Assembly (NCBI GenBank): GCA_002728175.1
Contig: PBVH01000011.1
Span: 127,459-139,211 of the forward strand
Source of the DNA: Flavobacteriales bacterium
GTDB taxonomy: Bacteria; Bacteroidota; Bacteroidia; Flavobacteriales; BACL11
Reading direction: 5' to 3'
DNA: 11,753 nucleotides
Shown here: in pieces, positions 6,808 through 11,753 of the stretch
How the letters are laid out: every line of letters begins with the position of its first letter
Numbering within the stretch: the stretch's first letter is position 1
Program-made: the position numbers and the translations under genes
Notes under the pieces: generated by a model
Seen by the model: the letters and a program-made list of their open reading frames with translations, nothing else
Databases searched by the model: none
What the model was told of the DNA's origin: nothing

Positions 6808-9102
6808 ATGAAAAAGAATTTTTTATTTATTTCGTTAATACTAACTCTATCATTAAATGCACAAATGTCATTAAATAGAGACACTGTTAATCTAAAAATT
6901 AAAGAAAATTCAGTTTATTTTAAAAGTCCGTTTGTTGGTGGTATAAATGCAGGTCAATTTTCAGAGATTGATTTAAATTTAGACGGAATAATGGATCTTA
7001 TAGTATTTGATAAATCAGGAAATAAAATTATTCCATTCATTAACAATGGATTAGATTACATATTTGCGCCTATTTACAGAGAAAATTTTCCGAAAAATTT
7101 ACATGACTGGCTATTGTTAGCAGATTATAATTGTGATGGTAAAAATGATATATTTACTTATTCAAGTGGTGGACTGGCTGTATATGAAAACACATCAATA
7201 AATTCATTAACATTTAATATTGTTACACCGTTAATAATGACAGATATTGGATCTTTTGAAACAAATCTTTGGGTTTCACCTGATGATATACCTGCAATTA
7301 TTGATGTTGATAATGATGGTGATTTAGACATTTTAACATATGGTCAACTAGGTGGTTTTATAGAACTTCATAAAAATTTATCTATTGAAAAAAATGGCAG
7401 TTGTGATTCCATTTCATTTAAAAGATCAGAATTATGTTGGGGGTATTTCTATGAAGGATTAAGTGACTATATACTAAATTGTCAAAATTGTCAATGTCCA
7501 CAGATATCTCATACTAACTTAAGTGATCAAGTTAAACATCCTGGCTCAACAATTCTTGCATTAGACATTGATAATGATAATGATAATGATGTTGTAATTG
7601 GAGACATTAACTCTAACAAGTTAAACCTACTAATAAACGGAGGTAATAATACAAACGCCTTCATGATTGATGTCGACACTAATTTTCCAAGTAATCATAA
7701 CAATACTGTTCCTGTAGATTTAAATTTTTTCCCCTCAAGTTTTTATCTTGACATTGACAATGATGGAAAAAAAGATCTAATTGCATCAACAAATGCAAGA
7801 AATTATGCTAATTATTTTGAAAGTATTTGGCTTTATAAAAATACTGGCTCTAATAATAATCCTGAATTTAATTTTATAGAAAATAATTTTTTACAAAAAA
7901 ACATGATTGACTTAGGAAAAGGAGCAAACCCAATTTTTTATGACTACAATAATGATAACCTATTAGACTTAATTATTGGAAATCATTCCTATTTCAATTT
8001 GAATGGAAGTGCATATTCATCATTAGCACTTTTTGAAAATACTGGAACTAACATAAATCCAGAATTTAACCTGATCGATAGAGACTGGCTTAATCTTTCA
8101 AATATTAACTTAAACATAATTGAGAATATTCCAGCACAAAATTTAACTCCCACATTTGGAGATGTTGATGGAGATGGTGACCATGATTTGATAGTAGGAG
8201 ACAAAGAAGGTTTAATACATCTTTTTGAGAATATTTCTGGTAGTTATCAAATTGTGTCTCCTAATTATTTTAACATAGATGTTGGCTATATGGCTACGCC
8301 TCAATTAGTTGATGTAAATAGAGACGGACTTATTGACTTAATTATTGGATCTCAAGATGGAACAATAAATTACTATCCAAATAACGGAACAGTATTTAAT
8401 GCTAATTTTGACTCAGTAATTACTAATTTTGGAGGTGTTGATGTGGATTCAGCATATATTAATGATGGATTTAGCAGTCCCAAATTAATAGATAGTAGTG
8501 GAGTTTACCAACTTTTTGTTGGATCATATTCTGGTAAAATATATCAATTCACAAATATTGACAATAATTTAAATGGTGTTTTTACTGAACAAAATAGTGT
8601 AATGTCAACTATTTGGGATGGAAAAAAATGCTCATTTGATTTAAAAGATATCAATGGAGATAATCAACCTGAATTATTACTCGGAAATCTTTCTGGAGGA
8701 ATTGCCTATTTTTCTAGTAAAAATGTAATCATGCCTGAAAATTGGAAATGTATTTTAGGTTCTTGTATTGATCCAGGTGATGGAAGTGGACAATATCAAT
8801 CTCTTCTGTCTTGCCAAAATAACTGCACATATAACGAGATGAAAAATTACAAAAAAGATAATATTGAAATTTTTCCAAATCCAACGAAAAACAAATTTAC
8901 AATTTCTATTTTATTAGAAAAAGATGAACTAGTATGCAACATTTATGATAATTTAGGAAAGAAAATTTTAAATGAACAGAAAATTAATTGTAATATTACT
9001 TGTAAAAAAACATTTGATTTTTCATCAATGAAAAAAGGTATATATTTGATTGAAATTAAATCAAAACAAAACATATTTTATAAAAAAATATCAATTCAAT
9101 AA
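6808..9102 (+). CDS. Secreted FG-GAP/VCBS beta-propeller protein with T9SS type A sorting domain
   Basis: A 764-residue secreted protein. Residues 1-18 are a signal peptide (cleavage near NAQ). The body is a propeller of FG-GAP/VCBS repeats with at least nine Ca2+-binding D-x-D-x-D-G-x-x-D type loops, starting at residues 55, 106, 166, 253, 315, 379, 452, 502 and 614. Several are followed by LIIG or LIVG strands. Between repeats 3 and 4 a loop carries CWG (210) and C-x2-C-x-C (225, 228, 230). Residues 646-673 form a small module with cysteines at 648, 653, 669 and 673. Residues about 685-764 are the T9SS sorting domain: IEIFPNPTKNKFTIS, then VCNIYDNLGKKI, then KGIYLIEIKSKQNIFYKKISIQ, typically removed when the protein is attached to or released from the surface. 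The ligand or role is unknown; such proteins often act in adhesion. It is divergent from secDF, and a hairpin follows the stop codon. Confidence 0.92.
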   Translation: MKKNFLFISLILTLSLNAQMSLNRDTVNLKIKENSVYFKSPFVGGINAGQFSEIDLNLDGIMDLIVFDKSGNKIIPFINNGLDYIFAPIYRENFPKNLHDWLLLADYNCDGKNDIFTYSSGGLAVYENTSINSLTFNIVTPLIMTDIGSFETNLWVSPDDIPAIIDVDNDGDLDILTYGQLGGFIELHKNLSIEKNGSCDSISFKRSELCWGYFYEGLSDYILNCQNCQCPQISHTNLSDQVKHPGSTILALDIDNDNDNDVVIGDINSNKLNLLINGGNNTNAFMIDVDTNFPSNHNNTVPVDLNFFPSSFYLDIDNDGKKDLIASTNARNYANYFESIWLYKNTGSNNNPEFNFIENNFLQKNMIDLGKGANPIFYDYNNDNLLDLIIGNHSYFNLNGSAYSSLALFENTGTNINPEFNLIDRDWLNLSNINLNIIENIPAQNLTPTFGDVDGDGDHDLIVGDKEGLIHLFENISGSYQIVSPNYFNIDVGYMATPQLVDVNRDGLIDLIIGSQDGTINYYPNNGTVFNANFDSVITNFGGVDVDSAYINDGFSSPKLIDSSGVYQLFVGSYSGKIYQFTNIDNNLNGVFTEQNSVMSTIWDGKKCSFDLKDINGDNQPELLLGNLSGGIAYFSSKNVIMPENWKCILGSCIDPGDGSGQYQSLLSCQNNCTYNEMKNYKKDNIEIFPNPTKNKFTISILLEKDELVCNIYDNLGKKILNEQKINCNITCKKTFDFSSMKKGIYLIEIKSKQNIFYKKISIQ

Positions 9103-9131
9103 TTTACAATCATTTTCGGTATGATCGTAAA
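9103..9131 (+). terminator. Hairpin after the FG-GAP protein gene, possible terminator
   Basis: TTTACAATCAT (9103-9113) and ATGATCGTAAA (9121-9131) form an 11-bp stem with one A/C mismatch around a 7-base loop, TTTCGGT. It begins immediately after the stop codon (TAA, 9100-9102) and is followed by the T-rich ATTATTTTAAATTTG. The stem is weak in G/C and the tail is interrupted, so termination may be partial. It also lies just upstream of the dapD start, so an operator role is possible. Confidence 0.45.
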
Positions 9132-9139
9132 CATTATTT

Positions 9140-9147
9140 TAAATTTG
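9140..9147 (+). promoter_or_regulatory. Candidate -7 box (TAAATTTG) directly before dapD
   Basis: TAAATTTG matches TAnnTTTG exactly and ends five bases before the dapD ATG at 9153, which would give a leaderless or nearly leaderless transcript. No TTG is seen 19-21 bases upstream; that position falls in the hairpin loop (TTTCGG). Confidence 0.3.
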
Positions 9148-9152
9148 TACAT

Positions 9153-9971
9153 ATGAATAATAACTGGAAAAAAATAATTCAGTCCGCTTGGGAAAAAGAT
9201 GGAGAAACAAAATCTAAAGAAGTGGTGAGTTGTGTTAATAAAACTATTAACTCTTTAGATTTAGGAAAATTGAGAGTTGCGGAACCTAAAGATAATAAAT
9301 GGAAAGTTAATGAATGGATAAAAAAGGCTATTATTTTATATTTTACAATTCAAAAAATGGAAAAGACTGAAGCTGGTCCTCTAGAGTTTCATGACAAGAT
9401 AAAACTTAAAACCGGATATGAAAAATTAGGAGTAAGAGTTGTTCCTCATGCAATTGCTAGATTTGGATCCTTTCTAGCAAAAAATGTGATTATGATGCCA
9501 TCATATGTAAATATTGGAGCTTATGTTAATGAGGGCACAATGATTGATACATGGGCAACTGTTGGAAGTTGTGCTCAAATTGGAAAAAACGTACATATCT
9601 CAGGGGGAGTTGGTATTGGAGGTGTATTAGAGCCAGTACAAAATTCTCCAGTTATTATTGAAGATAATGTATTTTTAGGATCCAGATCAATTATTGTAGA
9701 AGGAGTTCAAGTAGAAAAAGAAGCTGTTTTAGGAGCTAATGTGGTTTTAACAGCATCAACAAAAATTTTTGATGTAAGCACTAACAAAACTGTTGAATAC
9801 AATAAGACTATTCCTGAAAGATCTGTAGTGATACCTGGAACATACAATAAAAAATTTAAATCGGGTACTTTTGGTGTGCCATGTGCTTTAATTATTGGAA
9901 AAAGAAAAGAAAGTACTGATAAAAAAACATCTCTCAATAATGCTTTAAGAGATTACAATGTTTCAGTATAA
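9153..9971 (+). CDS. dapD: 2,3,4,5-tetrahydropyridine-2,6-dicarboxylate N-succinyltransferase
   Basis: A 272-residue enzyme, full length for DapD. It transfers succinyl from succinyl-CoA to tetrahydrodipicolinate in the succinylase branch of lysine and meso-diaminopimelate synthesis, so it supplies peptidoglycan precursors. The N-terminal helical domain (about 1-95) contains KWKVNEWIKKAIILYF. The left-handed beta-helix of hexapeptide repeats follows (about 98-225), with RFGSFLAKNVIMMPSYVNIG, then EGTMIDTWATVGSCAQIG (127-144; Asp132 is in the position expected for the conserved acidic active-site residue), then ISGGVGIGGVLEP (149-161) and EDNVFLGSRSIIVEG. A VVIPGTY strand and short C-terminal segment close it. 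The stop TAA shares its last base with the ATG of the next gene (TAATG), implying translational coupling to a glycosyltransferase. A -7-like box and a hairpin lie directly upstream. No other dap genes are in the window. Confidence 0.97.
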   Translation: MNNNWKKIIQSAWEKDGETKSKEVVSCVNKTINSLDLGKLRVAEPKDNKWKVNEWIKKAIILYFTIQKMEKTEAGPLEFHDKIKLKTGYEKLGVRVVPHAIARFGSFLAKNVIMMPSYVNIGAYVNEGTMIDTWATVGSCAQIGKNVHISGGVGIGGVLEPVQNSPVIIEDNVFLGSRSIIVEGVQVEKEAVLGANVVLTASTKIFDVSTNKTVEYNKTIPERSVVIPGTYNKKFKSGTFGVPCALIIGKRKESTDKKTSLNNALRDYNVSV

Positions 9972-11095
9972 TGAATATAGGATTTGATTGTAAAAGAGCT
10001 TTTAGTAACAACACAGGACTAGGAAACTATTCCAGAGATACAATCAATTTGCTTTCAAATCACTATCCTAACGAACAATATTTTTTATTTACTCCAAAAT
10101 TTACTAAAAATAAGCGAATTGAATTTATTAAAAAAAAGGAAAATCTTTTTATAAGAACACCAATTTCAAATACAAATAAAATTTTTAAATCATTCTGGAG
10201 AAGCAAAAACATAGTTAATGATCTTTTAAAGGAAAACATTCAAATATATCATGGCTTAAGCAATGAAATTCCTTTGGGTATTGAAAAAACAGAAATTAAA
10301 ACTATTGTTACCATTCATGATTTAATTTTTATCCGTTATCCTAAGCTATTTAATAAAATCGATAGATATATTTATTACTATAAATTTAAATCTTCATGCG
10401 AAAGAGCAAATAAAATTATTGCAGTAAGTGAACAGACAAAAAAAGATATTATTGAATACTTTTCAATTCCAGAAGAAAAAATTAAAGTTGTTTATCAAGG
10501 TTGCAATGAAATATTTCAAGTTAAAAAAAGCAATGTGAAAATAAATAAAACTATTAAAAAATACGCACTACCAAAAGATTTTATTTTATACGTTGGAAGT
10601 ATTGAAAAAAGAAAAAATTTAAAAACATTATTGAAATGTATTAAAGATTTAGAAAAAGAAAAATTAGTAGTTATCGGAAATGGCAATTCATATAAAAAAG
10701 AATGTAAAAGTTATATTTTAGAGAATAAGTTTAAAAAAAGAGTTACTTTTTTAAATGATATTTCTTTAGAAGATATGAGTTGTATATATCAGTCTGCTAA
10801 ATTGATGGTTTACCCCTCAATATTCGAAGGTTTTGGAATACCTATATTAGAAGCATTATTTTCTAAAGTTCCAGTAATAACTTCTAAAGATGGTTGTTTC
10901 AAAGAAGCAGGTGGCAATACCTCAAAGTATATAAACCCTTTATCTATTGGAGAAATGAAAGAAGCAATTTTAGAAATAGGAAACTCAAAAAAAATTCAAA
11001 AAAAAATGAAAGAGCAAGGCTATATTCATGCACAAAAATTCTCAGATAAAAAAATTTCAGATAATTTAATGCAAGTATATACAAGCATATTATGA
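9971..11095 (+). CDS. Glycosyltransferase family 4 (GT-B fold)
   Basis: A 374-residue GT4-type enzyme that would move a sugar from a nucleotide donor to a cell-surface glycan precursor at the cytoplasmic face. The N-terminal acceptor-side domain shows the glycine-rich TGLGNYSRD at 15-23 and VTIHDLIF at 113-120 with the conserved His. IIAVSEQTKKDI (149-160) leads to the interdomain region. The C-terminal donor domain has FILYVGSIEKRKN at 204-216 (phosphate-binding Arg/Lys) and the E-x7-E motif FEGFGIPILEAL, with Glu286 and Glu294. EAGGNTSKYINP and a C-terminal helix end it. No membrane segment is seen. It starts on the last base of the dapD stop and its own TGA overlaps the next start (ATGA), so all three genes are probably one transcript. 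Poly-A runs of 8 and 9 bases lie near its 3' end. Donor and acceptor cannot be told from sequence; a mannosyltransferase-like role in LPS or capsule synthesis is plausible. Confidence 0.93.
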   Translation: MNIGFDCKRAFSNNTGLGNYSRDTINLLSNHYPNEQYFLFTPKFTKNKRIEFIKKKENLFIRTPISNTNKIFKSFWRSKNIVNDLLKENIQIYHGLSNEIPLGIEKTEIKTIVTIHDLIFIRYPKLFNKIDRYIYYYKFKSSCERANKIIAVSEQTKKDIIEYFSIPEEKIKVVYQGCNEIFQVKKSNVKINKTIKKYALPKDFILYVGSIEKRKNLKTLLKCIKDLEKEKLVVIGNGNSYKKECKSYILENKFKKRVTFLNDISLEDMSCIYQSAKLMVYPSIFEGFGIPILEALFSKVPVITSKDGCFKEAGGNTSKYINPLSIGEMKEAILEIGNSKKIQKKMKEQGYIHAQKFSDKKISDNLMQVYTSIL

Positions 11096-11753
11096 AAAAA
11101 ATTTCTGCTATTGTTACAACAAAAAATGAAGAGCATAATATAGTTAATGCTTTAAAATCACTCAGTTTTGCTGATGAAATTATAGTTGTAGACTCATTTA
11201 GCACAGACAAAACGGTTGAATTAGCAAAACCAATAGCTACTAAAATTTTTCAACGAAAATACGAAAGTCCTTCCAAGCAAAAAAATTGGGCAATGCAAAA
11301 GGTTAAATTTGAGTGGATTATTATTTTAGACGCAGATGAGAGAGTTACGCTAAAATTACAAGAAGAAATAAAAAAAATATTAAAAAACCAATCGGATTTT
11401 GATGGATTTTGGATCAAAAGAGAAAATTATTTTATGAATAAAAAGGTTAAATTTAGTGGATGGCAAGGAGACAAAGTAATTCGACTAATTAAAAAAGATA
11501 AGTGTAAATATGATAACAAAAAAGTACATGAAGAGATTATCGATAATGGAAATATAGGAGAATTAAAAAATAAGTTAATTCATAATACTTTTAATAATAA
11601 AGAAGATTATTTAAAGAAAATAGAAAGATATGCAAAATGGCAAGCAGAAGATTACCAAAAAAAAACAGGTAAAATCACTTTATTTCATACAGTAATAAAA
11701 CCAATATTTAGATTTATAAAACATTACTTTATTCAAATGGGCATATTAGATGG
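11092..11753 (+). CDS. Glycosyltransferase family 2, WaaE/KdtX-like (3' end beyond window)
   Basis: An open frame from ATG at 11092 to the right edge, 220 residues visible, overlapping the previous gene by four bases (ATGA). It is a GT-A fold enzyme: KKISAIVTTKNEEHNI at 2-17 is the nucleotide-binding start, EIIVVDSFSTDKT at 29-41 follows, SPSKQKNWAM sits near 59-68, and WIIILDADERV at 75-85 contains the metal-binding D-x-D. FSGWQGDKVIRLIKK and KKVHEEI fit the acceptor side. The order matches the beta-1,4-glucosyltransferase-like group that includes WaaE/KdtX of the lipopolysaccharide inner core. The amphipathic end (LFHTVIKPIFRFIKHYFIQMGILDG) is typical of the family's C-terminal membrane-associated part. 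Given usual lengths near 250, perhaps 30 residues are missing. LPS core synthesis is inferred from family resemblance; the actual sugar and acceptor are unknown. Confidence 0.93.
   Translation, partial: MKKISAIVTTKNEEHNIVNALKSLSFADEIIVVDSFSTDKTVELAKPIATKIFQRKYESPSKQKNWAMQKVKFEWIIILDADERVTLKLQEEIKKILKNQSDFDGFWIKRENYFMNKKVKFSGWQGDKVIRLIKKDKCKYDNKKVHEEIIDNGNIGELKNKLIHNTFNNKEDYLKKIERYAKWQAEDYQKKTGKITLFHTVIKPIFRFIKHYFIQMGILD

Noticed and set aside
7989..8204. Minus-strand open frame of 71 codons
   Set aside because: Antisense to FG-GAP repeats; Ser/Pro-rich translation is the reverse of Asp/Gly codons.
9707..9937. Minus-strand open frame of 76 codons
   Set aside because: Antisense to the conserved C-terminal half of dapD.
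10944..11210. Minus-strand open frame of 88 codons, Phe/Leu-rich, looking like a membrane protein
   Set aside because: Hydrophobicity arises from the complement of Lys/Glu codons in the two overlapping glycosyltransferase genes, both of which have clear family motifs.
1..11753. CRISPR arrays, tRNA or rRNA genes, insertion sequences, phage genes or defence modules
   Set aside because: Nearly all sequence is occupied by recognisable core genes, spacers are at most about 200 bases, and no spaced direct repeats, transposase motifs or cloverleaf-like segments were seen.

Overview
The window is a strongly AT-rich stretch of a Bacteroidota chromosome, most likely from a marine Flavobacteriia-type organism. 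The evidence is a fused SecDF, a eukaryote-like type II glutamine synthetase, a secreted FG-GAP protein with a type IX secretion (T9SS) C-terminal sorting domain, a PorE-like TPR/PD40 protein, start codons without Shine-Dalgarno sequences, and TAnnTTTG-type -7 promoter boxes. There is no sign of an integrated element: no IS, phage, tRNA, rRNA or CRISPR was seen, and base composition looks uniform by eye. It reads as core genome.

Layout. (1) Positions 1-1213, minus strand: the N-terminal 404 residues of a TPR plus PD40 beta-propeller exported protein that runs off the left edge. It resembles the T9SS/gliding-associated PorE (TPR-propeller-CRD-OmpA) family. (2) 1416-2417, plus strand: glutamine synthetase II, divergent from (1) across a 202-base AT-rich spacer. 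(3) 2447-3586, minus strand: a sodium/calcium-type exchanger and tatA, directly abutting (TAG/ATG). (4) 3604-3631: a strong terminator hairpin separating tatA from the upstream secDF gene (3649-6645, minus strand). (5) 6646-6807: a divergent promoter region with a well-formed Bacteroidota promoter for secDF and three copies of an octamer, TTTAACAT, two of them as an inverted pair around the secDF -33 element. (6) 6808-9102, plus strand: a 764-residue secreted FG-GAP/VCBS protein with a small four-cysteine module and a T9SS sorting domain. (7) 9153-11753, plus strand: a tightly coupled set of dapD, a GT4 glycosyltransferase and a WaaE-like GT2 glycosyltransferase, with overlapping stop and start codons (TAATG, then ATGA). 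The last gene runs off the right edge.

Functional theme. Protein export recurs: SecDF drives Sec translocation, TatA belongs to the Tat pathway, the FG-GAP protein should cross by Sec and then T9SS, and the PorE-like protein would sit in the periplasm or outer membrane as a T9SS/gliding accessory. The right end joins lysine/diaminopimelate synthesis (peptidoglycan precursor) to sugar transfer for lipopolysaccharide or capsule. No clearly new multi-gene system is visible. The points most worth a second look are the four-cysteine module, the octamer cluster between secDF and the FG-GAP gene, the two -7 boxes lying five bases from a start codon, and the dapD-glycosyltransferase coupling.
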